Assembly: GCA_002726925.1 (NCBI GenBank)
Contig: PBTJ01000130.1
Span: forward strand, 1-10,174
Source of the DNA: Gammaproteobacteria bacterium
Lineage (GTDB): Bacteria; Pseudomonadota; Gammaproteobacteria; Pseudomonadales; Azotimanducaceae
Direction: 5' to 3'
Length of the DNA stretch: 10,174 nucleotides
Below are positions 1 through 7,072 of the stretch, one piece after another (within the stretch, counting starts at the first letter, position 1; each line of letters starts with the position of its first letter). The notes beneath the pieces were generated by a model. That model searched no databases. It was not told the origin of the DNA and saw nothing but the letters and a program-made list of their open reading frames with translations. The translations under genes were made by a program, and so were the position numbers.

Positions 1-336
1 AATGACAAAGATTCTCTAGATCGTTTAATTCATGAGTGCGATATTGTGACTATAGATTTTGAAAATGTACCATCAGAAGCATTGAAATACTTAGAAAAAA
101 AAGTTTCTGTATACCCGAGCTCATATGCGGTAGAAATTTGTCAAGATAGACTCAAAGAAAAAAATATCTTTAATGAATATAATATTCCAACAACTGAATT
201 TCGTACCGTTAGTTCTATAAGTGATCTTTCCTTAGCCATTAGCATTCTTGGAACTGACTCAATTCTGAAATCAAGAAGAATGGGTTATGATGGGCGTACT
301 CAGTTACTGCCTTTGGCTGTGTTTGCGGCGCGGTAG
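1..336 (+). CDS. purK: PurK (N5-carboxyaminoimidazole ribonucleotide synthase), internal fragment
   Basis: This reading frame is open from base 1 and encodes an interior part of PurK, the ATP-grasp enzyme of purine synthesis that carboxylates aminoimidazole ribonucleotide using ATP and bicarbonate. Family features are clear: a CDIVTIDFENVP stretch (residues about 13-24 of the open frame), then QDRLKEK, and the ATP-grasp segment LKSRRMGYDGR just before base 300. The GTG at 46 is inside the protein and is not a start, because the homology runs back to base 1. PurK-like sequence ends at about 303; the last ten codons to the TAG at 334-336 (LLPLAVFAAR) are another gene read out of frame. The rest of the ATP-grasp domain and the C-terminal domain are missing. 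Codon use is strongly A/T-rich (97 G+C in the first 300 bases by hand count), unlike everything downstream, so the piece probably comes from a different, AT-rich genome. The family call is firm; the 3' end is an artefact or a break. Confidence 0.85.
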   Translation, partial: NDKDSLDRLIHECDIVTIDFENVPSEALKYLEKKVSVYPSSYAVEICQDRLKEKNIFNEYNIPTTEFRTVSSISDLSLAISILGTDSILKSRRMGYDGRTQLLPLAVFAAR

Positions 337-610
337 CCTGCAGGAGGTCATCACCTTCAGTGCGGAAGAGGTTCGACTGGAAACCGGTATCGACGCTCCA
401 GATCAAACGGAAACCTGGGAGCGCTTTTTTACGCAGATTCACGTCACTCAAGCCATACATCCGTGGTATCGAAAGACCGTCGAACTGGTGCATCGAGGCG
501 ATAGTTTCGAGATCGGCTCCTTTCTCACTTCCCCGGAAAAAGAGGAACTGATCAAATCTCTGTATGACATGGTGCGCCGCGCCGATGCCGCTATGGTGAG
601 ACACGCCTAG
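287..610 (+). CDS. DUF2244 membrane protein, 5'-truncated
   Basis: Only the C-terminal half of a DUF2244 family protein is present. The real sequence begins near base 302; the ATG codons at 287 and 290 lie in the foreign purK-like DNA and are not the native start. The readable part begins with the end of a membrane segment (YCLWLCLRRG), then a soluble domain with the family pattern: EVITF, EEVRLETG, a tryptophan/phenylalanine-rich stretch (TWERFF), and the C-terminal motif GDSFEIGSFLTSPEKEEL. It ends at the TAG at 608-610. Family members are usually about 150-190 residues with two N-terminal membrane helices; those are lost here. The molecular function of DUF2244 is not known to me. The gene is convergent with comEC, with 55 bases between the stop codons. 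The family assignment rests on my recall of the motif pattern and is probable, not certain. Confidence 0.62.
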   Translation: MMGVLSYCLWLCLRRGSLQEVITFSAEEVRLETGIDAPDQTETWERFFTQIHVTQAIHPWYRKTVELVHRGDSFEIGSFLTSPEKEELIKSLYDMVRRADAAMVRHA

Positions 611-665
611 AACGCAGGGCGGCATCACTTGCACATACTTGCGAAGCGCGCTTCTGGCCTAAATC

Positions 666-2879
666 TCAAGACCGGCTCTGCTCCACCCGATCAGGCTGAT
701 AAGAACACCACTGAACCGCACCGCTTGTCGCCGTGTTGAACTGTCGCGACTGCTCCCAGCTAAAGCGGCGCACTACATGGGGGTGGGGATGTCCGTAACG
801 ATTGGCTCTACCCGCACTGAACACAACGATGTCGGGAGACAAATGCCGCACGAAGGGCATCGAAGATGACGTCTTGCTACCGTGATGGGGCGCCAGCAGC
901 AGCGATATGTGCCCGGGTAAATCCTGCAGCAAGCGCTGCTCGGCACGGGCAGAAATGTCGCCACTGAGATAAGCCGTTTGCTCATCGTTTGCAAGCAACA
1001 GCGTACAGGACAGGTCGTTGTCCGACGCCAAACCCTCGGCCTGCAGCGTGGTAAAACGCACACCATCTTGCTGCCACGACTTTCCATGCGTGCAGTCGCG
1101 AGGCCCGATCTCAGGCAGAGCATCAAAATAGGCGCGAAAAAACGACAAGCCACCGGCATGATCCATGTCCGTGTGACTCAAGAGCAGTAGGTTCAATTTG
1201 TGAGACCCGGTGGAGCGCAGCACCGGTAATATGTTGGAGCGACCCACGTCTCGATTGGCAAAACGTGGCCCAGTATCTACCAGCAAACGATAGGCAGCGG
1301 TGTCTACAACGGCGGCGCTGCCCTGTCCTACATCAACAACCCGCACGCAAAATTCCCCCGGCGGTACATTCGATTGCACACTCATCAGCAGGGGCAACCA
1401 AGCGCAAATCGCACCGGCGCGAAAATACGGAGACAGCGGCAGCAACAACATCAATCCGCCAATCAGTGCAACGACGGCGGTAACAACACTGACGTAACCA
1501 ATACTCGAACTGCGCTGAGGTAGCGTGTTGAGAAGTGCATTTAGCAGCACATCAATCAGCGCCAAACTGAAATCGGCCGCGCGCAGCGCAAAGGAACAAA
1601 GCCACCCAAGGTTTTCCGCTTCTGGGAATATGCTCTGCATAAAACCCATGCCTAGGCCTAAGAACAGCGTCGGTACCGTCACTAGCGTCATGATCGGCAC
1701 CGTGAGCAAGTTAGCCGGCACCACCAACAGCGAACTCTCTGCGAGCAATAAAACCACCAAGGGCGTCAGACCTAACCAAAGCGCGCCCTGGGCCTGTATC
1801 ACGGAGGCCACAGTCCCAGACGAAGGACTGCGAAGGCCAAAAAACGCGATTAACACGGCCACCGAACCATAAGACAACCAAAAGCCAGAATGGAAAATCT
1901 GCAGCGGCATGAGCAAAGCGGATACGAGGGCCGCCAGCAGCCAAATACGCCAGATGGACGCGCGACGCGGCAGCAGTTGGAGCAGCCAAAGACCCAAGAG
2001 CATCAGCGCAACCCGCATCACCGGTGACCCAAGACCAGTAAACCACGCCAGCGCGATGGCACAAAGACACACCAAACCAGCACTCACCAAGGGTGCCAAA
2101 GCTCTGTGTTGGACAATGGTAACCAACCGCAGCGGATAACTGATCAGCGCATAAAGCAGTACCGCCAAAACCGAAACATGCAGTCCCGATACGACCAACA
2201 GGTGTATCGCACCGGTGCGTCGATACCGCTCCCAAGTTTGCGCTGACACCGCGCCACCATCACCGGTGACCAGTGCTTTAAGCGTGTCCTGATGCACTAA
2301 GGCTTCTGTCGCCAGCAAGGCATTCACGGCACTTATCCATCGGGCACGCACCGGCGTCACATCGTGTACTTTGCGCACCCAACCTTCTCGTACATATCCC
2401 GTTGCCGAATAGCCGCTGGCGATCAGCCAGCGCTCAAAATCAAAGCCATGTGGGTTTGAGGCGCCCCAAGGTCGACGCAGTCTTAAAGTCACCTCTAGTT
2501 GCGAACCGACGGCAACCGCTTCGGTTCGCTGCCATCGCACCAGCAAACGCTGGCCGGGCTGAAGCTGGCAATCGTTCTCAGATGCCTGCTGCGCTCGGTC
2601 TGCAGGCTGGATTCTCGTCAGCACGTTAAGATCCAGCGACCACACTGATATAGAGGAATCGCCAACGGCTTGTATCACCTTGACGTCAGCGGGTGCAGTT
2701 TTAGGTGATGCGGCCAGCACTTGTGCAACGATCCTATGATCAATCCCCTCGGCACATTGGGGTATGATGCCCTGGCTTGTAGAATGCCACGCATCAACGA
2801 CACGTAGCGCAACCAGACAAAGCAGCAATAGCCACCAAACCTGCGCTTTCTCGGAGGACAGAGACCACCGGCATAGCAC
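666..2879 (-). CDS. comEC: ComEC/Rec2 DNA-uptake channel protein
   Basis: ComEC is the inner-membrane channel that brings single-stranded DNA into the cytoplasm during natural transformation. All three usual parts are present in 737 residues. An N-terminal region starts with a membrane helix (about 13-30) and carries the DUF4131-type NPHGFDFERWL motif (142-152). A multi-helix competence domain runs from about 200 to 490 with the signature HLLVVSGLHVS (226-236). A C-terminal metallo-beta-lactamase-like domain runs from about 510 to 725, with VVDVGQGSAAVVDT (514-527), the metal motif SHTDMDHAGG (568-577), SGD (639-641), APHHGS (663-668) and YGHPHP (695-700). The metal motifs look intact, so a nuclease role for this domain is possible. 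The start is GTG at 2879, just two codons after an in-frame TGA; no ATG fits better and no strong ribosome site is seen. The ~170-base gap upstream is divergent from DUF2062. No other competence gene is in view, so natural transformation cannot be claimed from this gene alone. Confidence 0.95.
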   Translation of the reverse strand: MLCRWSLSSEKAQVWWLLLLCLVALRVVDAWHSTSQGIIPQCAEGIDHRIVAQVLAASPKTAPADVKVIQAVGDSSISVWSLDLNVLTRIQPADRAQQASENDCQLQPGQRLLVRWQRTEAVAVGSQLEVTLRLRRPWGASNPHGFDFERWLIASGYSATGYVREGWVRKVHDVTPVRARWISAVNALLATEALVHQDTLKALVTGDGGAVSAQTWERYRRTGAIHLLVVSGLHVSVLAVLLYALISYPLRLVTIVQHRALAPLVSAGLVCLCAIALAWFTGLGSPVMRVALMLLGLWLLQLLPRRASIWRIWLLAALVSALLMPLQIFHSGFWLSYGSVAVLIAFFGLRSPSSGTVASVIQAQGALWLGLTPLVVLLLAESSLLVVPANLLTVPIMTLVTVPTLFLGLGMGFMQSIFPEAENLGWLCSFALRAADFSLALIDVLLNALLNTLPQRSSSIGYVSVVTAVVALIGGLMLLLPLSPYFRAGAICAWLPLLMSVQSNVPPGEFCVRVVDVGQGSAAVVDTAAYRLLVDTGPRFANRDVGRSNILPVLRSTGSHKLNLLLLSHTDMDHAGGLSFFRAYFDALPEIGPRDCTHGKSWQQDGVRFTTLQAEGLASDNDLSCTLLLANDEQTAYLSGDISARAEQRLLQDLPGHISLLLAPHHGSKTSSSMPFVRHLSPDIVVFSAGRANRYGHPHPHVVRRFSWEQSRQFNTATSGAVQWCSYQPDRVEQSRS

Positions 2880-2901
2880 TATTCAAGGCACACAGGTTGG
2901 A

Positions 2902-3042
2902 ATGAAAGCCCTCGGTTTGGCGACATTGGCCAACGTCGTGTCGGCGCTCGCGAAAGCAAGTGTGTCATTCGGAGAAACATGGGCATCTTTGCGGCAATAT
3001 CTTTTGAGTAACTTGGTTCGAGCAACATGGAGCATTCAGTAG
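2902..3042 (+). CDS. Possible 46-codon small ORF upstream of DUF2062
   Basis: An ATG at 2902 opens a 46-codon frame (MKALGLATLANVV... to ...RATWSIQ) that stops at the TAG at 3040-3042, nine bases before the DUF2062 start. An AGG at 2894-2896 lies five bases before the ATG and could act as a weak ribosome site. The peptide is mildly amphipathic, with no cysteine, no clear signal peptide and no family that I recognise. It could be a leader or small membrane-associated peptide translated ahead of DUF2062, or simply a chance frame in the intergenic region. An 18-base imperfect inverted repeat lies inside it, which argues that this DNA may be regulatory instead of coding. Confidence 0.18.
   Translation: MKALGLATLANVVSALAKASVSFGETWASLRQYLLSNLVRATWSIQ
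2921..2938. repeat. 18-bp imperfect inverted repeat between comEC and DUF2062
   Basis: CGACATTGG and CCAACGTCG face each other with no spacer; eight of nine pairs match, the only mismatch being the fifth base of the left arm. The core TTGGCCAA is a perfect palindrome. The site lies 42 bases upstream of the comEC start and 114 bases upstream of DUF2062, in the divergent gap, so it is placed like an operator for a dimeric regulator. No regulator family is recognised from it, and it also falls inside a possible small ORF, so chance is not excluded. Confidence 0.3.
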
Positions 3043-3051
3043 TCCATCATC

Positions 3052-3576
3052 ATGAAAGACCGCCTGCGCAAATTAATTCCTAGCCGCAACAAATTGCGTG
3101 AGTTTTCTGCCCTGCGCCCCGTAGCCCATTTGCTCAATCATCCAGAGCTATGGCACCTAAATAGACGAGGAGTGTCCGGCGCAGCATTTGTGGGGCTATT
3201 TTCGGCCTTTATCCCCGTGCCGTCGCAGATGCTGCTGGCGGCGATCATCGCAATCTACGTTCGTGTGAACCTGCCCATATCCGTGGCACTGGTTTGGATC
3301 ACCAACCCCATCACGATTCCGCCAATGATTTACGGCTCCTATCGCGTCGGAGCCTGGGTGTTGGGAATTGATGTTGCCGAGTTGCAGGTGGAATTGTCGC
3401 TGGATTGGGTGCTGGCGAACTTTGTCGCAATCGGCAAGCCGCTGTTTGTGGGTTCGGTGATTTGCGGCCTAGTCGCAGGTAGCATTGGCTTCACCGCCAG
3501 TCACTTCCTATGGCGCAATCGAGTCATGCGCCAATGGCGCAAACGTCGACGTCTACGCGCTGAAGAACCGCGATGA
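3052..3576 (+). CDS. DUF2062 inner-membrane protein
   Basis: A 174-residue protein of the DUF2062 family. The hallmark region is easy to see: HPELWHLNRRGVSGA (30-44), then GLFSAFIPVPSQM (48-60), NLPISVA (73-79) and the TNPITIPPMIYGSYRVG stretch (84-100), with hydrophobic helices at about 42-70, 75-100 and 128-152. The tail is very basic (WRNRVMRQWRKRRRLR, 154-169) and is likely cytoplasmic. Function is unknown; in related gammaproteobacteria the gene commonly sits between lolE and comEC, as it does here. The start at 3052 has no good ribosome site (the preceding bases are AGTCCATCATC), but it places the conserved region at the usual distance from the N-terminus. The TGA stop (3574-3576) directly abuts the lolE stop on the other strand, leaving no spacer between the convergent genes. 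Confidence 0.9.
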   Translation: MKDRLRKLIPSRNKLREFSALRPVAHLLNHPELWHLNRRGVSGAAFVGLFSAFIPVPSQMLLAAIIAIYVRVNLPISVALVWITNPITIPPMIYGSYRVGAWVLGIDVAELQVELSLDWVLANFVAIGKPLFVGSVICGLVAGSIGFTASHFLWRNRVMRQWRKRRRLRAEEPR

Positions 3577-4848
3577 CTAGTGTAAAAACTGGGCGGGGTT
3601 GAGCTGGCTGGCGCGCCGCGCCGGCATCCAAGCGGCGAGCAGGGCAATCAACGCACTGATACCCGCAATTGTCGCAAGATCGGCACCCACCAACTTCGTC
3701 GGCACCAGCGCAAAATACGATCCATCGAGAAGATGCTGGCCGCTAACCGCGCCGACTATGTCAACCAATTCGTTAACGAAGACCGTCAGCAGCATACCCA
3801 AACCCATGCCGCCCAATGTACCCACCAAGGCGATCAGTGCACCTTGCGACAAAAACAGTGACAGTACGAATTGTCGATCTGCCCCCAAGGTGCGCAGCAT
3901 GGCTATCTGTGCCCGCTTGTCGTGGACCATCATCGACTGCCCTGCGACGATATTAAAACCAGCAATGGCCACCACTAGAAGCAACAGCATGAACATCATG
4001 GACTTTTCCATGCGCACAGCCTGAAACAGTTCGCCATAAACCTCTTCCCAAGTTTCCAGATCAGCGCTGGCATCTTGGCTGGTCAGCATTGCCCCAACCC
4101 TCGATGCCCGCATGGGGTCCGCCAACATCACCCGCGTGCCAAGCTGGCCTAACGCCTGCCAAGCCGCATCATCACGATGATCTAGATTGACCAACACCAT
4201 GCTGTAATCAGGTTCGGCTTGCAGCTCAAAGGTCCCCACCAAATTCAGTCTCAACCACCGAAGCGCCACACTGTCGCCTTGACTTACCGTGAGCGCGATC
4301 ATCACTGCGTCGCCAAGCGATAGGCCCAAGTAGCGCGCCAAGGGTTCGCCTATGACAACGGCATCAGCGAAGTTCTCGAGGTGGCTCAGACTTCCTTGTT
4401 GCATGGCGTCGGTCAGGTCGGTCATCTGCGCGAGGTCATCGCCCGCAAAGCCAATGATATTCACCGGCTGAGGTCGGCCGCTGCCCCCCACCATGCCGAA
4501 ACCTTGAAAGTACTTAGCTACGCTGCGCACGTCGGCGCGCTCAGCCAATACCTGCTGCATAGGCTCCGATAGCGTCGGCTGATGAATCGCGATATGCGAT
4601 ATACTGCCAAGCAGACGCTGGCGCAGTTCGTGGTCAAAGCCGTTCATCACGTTGACTACAAGGGTCAGGACACCGACCCCAAGCACTAGGCCAAGCAAAG
4701 AAACCCAGGTGACGAACCGCGCAAACCCGTTAGCGCCCTGCAACAACATGCGAGCGGCCATCTGTCGAAGCAGACCCTTGCCGATTGAGGTTTGCGCCTG
4801 CGCTGCACCCTGCCTAACCAACCGAATCTGCCTCTCTGAGCCTGCCAT
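3577..4848 (-). CDS. lolE: LolE, lipoprotein-releasing ABC transporter permease
   Basis: LolE is one of the two membrane subunits of LolCDE, which pulls outer-membrane lipoproteins out of the inner membrane. It has the LolC/LolE layout: a membrane helix near 45-70 ending in the conserved MNGF, a large periplasmic domain, and three C-terminal helices (about 285-308, 330-358 and 388-410). After the second helix lies the cytoplasmic coupling segment HDKRAQIAMLRTLGADRQF; the C-terminus is AAWMPARRASQLNPAQFL. The periplasmic domain lacks the proline-flanked loop seen in the partner at 5505-6767, which together with gene order (C-D-E) makes this LolE, although ELFQAVRMEK also resembles E. coli LolC. 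The start is uncertain. ATG at 4848 overlaps lolD by 35 bases, and a TTG at 4851 is also in frame. A TTG at 4821 has a GAGAGG site (4831-4836) nine bases upstream, would overlap lolD by eight bases and would give 414 residues, close to the family length. Confidence 0.93.
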   Translation of the reverse strand: MAGSERQIRLVRQGAAQAQTSIGKGLLRQMAARMLLQGANGFARFVTWVSLLGLVLGVGVLTLVVNVMNGFDHELRQRLLGSISHIAIHQPTLSEPMQQVLAERADVRSVAKYFQGFGMVGGSGRPQPVNIIGFAGDDLAQMTDLTDAMQQGSLSHLENFADAVVIGEPLARYLGLSLGDAVMIALTVSQGDSVALRWLRLNLVGTFELQAEPDYSMVLVNLDHRDDAAWQALGQLGTRVMLADPMRASRVGAMLTSQDASADLETWEEVYGELFQAVRMEKSMMFMLLLLVVAIAGFNIVAGQSMMVHDKRAQIAMLRTLGADRQFVLSLFLSQGALIALVGTLGGMGLGMLLTVFVNELVDIVGAVSGQHLLDGSYFALVPTKLVGADLATIAGISALIALLAAWMPARRASQLNPAQFLH

Positions 4849-5512
4849 CAATCAGCGTCAGTACACGATCAAATTGATGCAGCATCGAGGCATCGTGAGT
4901 AACCACTAAAAACGCCACGCTGCGCAATTCGCTCAGCTCGACCATCAATGACATCAATTCCGACGCGCTGGTGGCATCCAAATTACCCGTCGGTTCGTCC
5001 GCGAGTACCAGCTTCGGCGCGTGAATCAGTGCCCGAGCCACTGCCACGCGCTGACGTTCGCCCCCTGAAAGCTCGGCGGGTAGGTGGCGCAGCCGGTGAC
5101 CCAAACCCACGCGCTCCAACAGATGGGCACTCCTGGTCTGCGCATCTTGCTGGCTTGCGCCGTTTAAACGCAGGGGCAGGGCCACATTTTCAAGCGCCGT
5201 AAACTCTGGCAGCAAATGATGTTGTTGGTATACAAAGCCCAAGAATTGGCGACGCAATGTCGTTCGCGCCTCGTTACTGGCGGGCGTCAAGGTCTCGCCA
5301 GACAGAGTTATGCGGCCTGCATCTGCCTCATCCAAACCCGCGAGCAAATGCAGCAAAGTGCTTTTGCCAGAACCCGAACGCCCGACAATGGCGACTCGCT
5401 CACCGGCGGCGACGTGCAGACTGATGTCCTGCAGCACGCTGATGGCATCCGCGCCCTGCACGAAGGCTTTGACCAAGCCGCTGGCAGTTAACACCTGAGT
5501 TAGGTCACTCAT
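4814..5512 (-). CDS. lolD: LolD, lipoprotein-releasing ABC transporter ATPase
   Basis: LolD is the cytoplasmic ATPase that powers the LolC/LolE membrane subunits. All nucleotide-binding motifs are intact: Walker A GRSGSGKST, Q-loop VYQQHHLLPEFTALEN, signature LSGGERQRVAVARAL, Walker B LVLADEPTGNLD, and the H-loop VTHD. The QHHLLPEFTALENV stretch is typical of LolD compared with the related FtsE and MacB ATPases. The ATG at 5512 gives 232 residues, about the usual length. It lies in ATGAGTGA, so the lolD start overlaps the lolC stop by eight bases, which suggests translational coupling. A TTG at 5518 is also in frame but less likely. No strong separate ribosome site is seen, in keeping with coupling. 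Confidence 0.96.
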   Translation of the reverse strand: MSDLTQVLTASGLVKAFVQGADAISVLQDISLHVAAGERVAIVGRSGSGKSTLLHLLAGLDEADAGRITLSGETLTPASNEARTTLRRQFLGFVYQQHHLLPEFTALENVALPLRLNGASQQDAQTRSAHLLERVGLGHRLRHLPAELSGGERQRVAVARALIHAPKLVLADEPTGNLDATSASELMSLMVELSELRSVAFLVVTHDASMLHQFDRVLTLIDGRLREADSVG

Positions 5513-6767
5513 TGGCAAGTACTCGACTAGGCATCAATCCCATGGCGCGCCAAGCGGGGTAAAGACTGGCAAGCAGCGCAGCGCCTACGGACAGCCCGGC
5601 TATTAGCAGCAAATCTTCGAACAAAACCTGCACCGGCAGATAGTCGATAAAGTACTGAGACATCAAATCGTATTGCAGCGAGGCGGTGACGGTATTGACC
5701 AAGGGTGGAACACTCAAACCCAGCAACAGACCGACTGTGATGCCTACCAAGGTGCCCACCATACCCAGCACAGTACCCACCAAACAAAACAGACCAAGCA
5801 CTCGTACTCGACTGAGGCCCATGCTGCGCAAAATAGCGATATCGCTGCGGCGCTGCTCCACAATCATGATCAGGCCCGAAACCAAGTTAAAAGCCGCCAC
5901 CGCAATAAGCAGCGAAAACAGCAAAAACAACGTGGCCTTTTGCACCGATATCGCCTGATAAAGCGTGCCAAATTCCGTCATCCACGAGCGCACCCGAGGC
6001 GCACTCGCGGCCAACTGATCAGAGAGAAACTGGCTCGCCCCATAGCTATCAAACAGCTCGGTCAAGCGACCCTGCACACCGTGAGCGCGGCCGGGCATAC
6101 GCAGCAGTCGTTGGGCGTCAGCAAGCGCAATGAACGCACCGCTACTGTCCAGTTGAGATTGGCTGCGAAACACGCTCACCACGGTAAAACGCTTTTGCCT
6201 CGGCAGGGCACCGGCGATGCTGATGCGCTGATCCGGTAGCAACACCACCAAGTCGTCACCTACCCCAACCTCAAGTTGATCAGCCAAGCGGCCCCCTAGA
6301 GCGATGCCGAAGGCTGTTCGTTGTATGTCGGTAAAGGCTCCATCGACGCCAAATTCTGCCACCGCACTAACGTTACCGTAGCTTTCATCTACACCGGTAA
6401 TTTGCACCGGGCGCACCTGACCGTTGGCGGCGAGCAAACCGCTGCTTTGCGTGACAGGAGCAAGTGCGGCCAGACCAGAGTGAACATCCGGTGCAGGCAG
6501 ATTAGCGATATCGGCTAGTGGTATGCCTTGGGTTGAAGTAGCATTGATATGTGGCAGCACGTTCAACAAGCGTTCGCGCATTTCGCGCTCAAAGCCATTG
6601 ACCACCGAAATGACGAATACCAGCACGGCGATGCTGACCACCAGTCCTGCCAGTGCCAAGGTACCCACAAATGAGGCCCCGGTGGCGTTACCACTGCTGC
6701 GCCCGGCGGAGCCATACCTGCCTAACGCGTAGCGAAATGCCATATCGATCAGCAGTTTAACCGGCAT
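5505..6767 (-). CDS. lolC: LolC, lipoprotein-releasing ABC transporter permease
   Basis: This 420-residue inner-membrane protein is the first of the lolC-lolD-lolE set. It has a membrane helix at about 31-56 ending in VVNGFEREMRERLL, a large periplasmic domain, and helices near 280-302, 325-352 and 383-403. The coupling segment EQRRSDIAILRSMGLSRVRV (304-323) should contact LolD, and the C-terminus is LYPAWRAMGLMPSRVL. Within the periplasmic domain, residues 177-194 (LPDQRISIAGALPRQKRF) align by eye with the 'Hook' loop of E. coli LolC (VPSASQFTPMGRIPSQRLF), which recruits the carrier LolA; the partner permease lacks it. This and gene order support LolC over LolE. The C-terminal YFIDYLP resembles E. 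coli LolE, so sequence resemblance is mixed. The ATG at 6767 is preceded by GGTGAG two bases away, slightly close. It begins 32 bases after the nqrM stop. Confidence 0.92.
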   Translation of the reverse strand: MPVKLLIDMAFRYALGRYGSAGRSSGNATGASFVGTLALAGLVVSIAVLVFVISVVNGFEREMRERLLNVLPHINATSTQGIPLADIANLPAPDVHSGLAALAPVTQSSGLLAANGQVRPVQITGVDESYGNVSAVAEFGVDGAFTDIQRTAFGIALGGRLADQLEVGVGDDLVVLLPDQRISIAGALPRQKRFTVVSVFRSQSQLDSSGAFIALADAQRLLRMPGRAHGVQGRLTELFDSYGASQFLSDQLAASAPRVRSWMTEFGTLYQAISVQKATLFLLFSLLIAVAAFNLVSGLIMIVEQRRSDIAILRSMGLSRVRVLGLFCLVGTVLGMVGTLVGITVGLLLGLSVPPLVNTVTASLQYDLMSQYFIDYLPVQVLFEDLLLIAGLSVGAALLASLYPAWRAMGLMPSRVLANE

Positions 6768-6799
6768 AACTCACCGTTCAGGATCGCTAGAATTTCCGT

Positions 6800-7048
6800 C
6801 TATTTGCCAATCCGTTGCGCTAAGTCGGCGGTGGAAGACCCTGCTGACTCATCAGCTGTAGATTTAAGAAACGGCGATTTTTCGCACATCTGCGGGTCGC
6901 CGCCGCAGACCTCACATTCCATTTCCATGCCAAGTGCTTTCATGCCGCCGCAGCTACCGGCAATGGGTTGGCGACCGAACATCACGCCAACGGCCATGGC
7001 CGCAACTAAAGCCAACATCACAAAGAATGCAACGATAATGGTTTCCAT
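6800..7048 (-). CDS. nqrM: NqrM, Na+-NQR iron-centre maturation protein (DUF539 family)
   Basis: A short protein of 82 residues needed for maturation of the Na+-translocating NADH:quinone reductase, where it is thought to deliver iron to the cysteine site of NqrD/NqrE. One N-terminal membrane helix (about 3-24) is followed by the family motif FGRQPIAGSCGG (24-35) and a cysteine cluster MECEVCGGDPQMC. The four cysteines are C33, C45, C48 and C55, all present. The polar tail (56-82) is not conserved in the family as far as I know. The ATG at 7048 has a good ribosome site (GGAG at 7055-7058, six bases away). It lies 24 bases after apbE and 32 bases before lolC, so it probably shares a transcript with both. 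The nqrABCDEF genes that it would serve are not in the window. Confidence 0.93.
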   Translation of the reverse strand: METIIVAFFVMLALVAAMAVGVMFGRQPIAGSCGGMKALGMEMECEVCGGDPQMCEKSPFLKSTADESAGSSTADLAQRIGK

Positions 7049-7072
7049 AACTTACTCCGAGAGCCAAGAGGA

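Noticed and set aside
239..634. 131-codon minus-strand ORF
   Set aside because: It crosses the composition break and runs antisense to both purK and DUF2244 fragments; the translation shows no recognisable domain.
643..654. Perfect palindrome GAAGCGCGCTTC between the DUF2244 and comEC stops, as a terminator
   Set aside because: It folds only into a 4-bp stem with a 4-base loop, has no flanking extension and is not followed by a T run on either strand.
1711..2235. 174-codon minus-strand ORF inside comEC
   Set aside because: It is an alternative frame of comEC, whose own frame carries continuous family motifs; the shadow has no domain.
5673..6239. 188-codon plus-strand ORF antisense to lolC
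   Set aside because: It is rich in His, Gln, Arg and Thr, as expected from reading hydrophobic codons in reverse, and matches no family; lolC is intact here.
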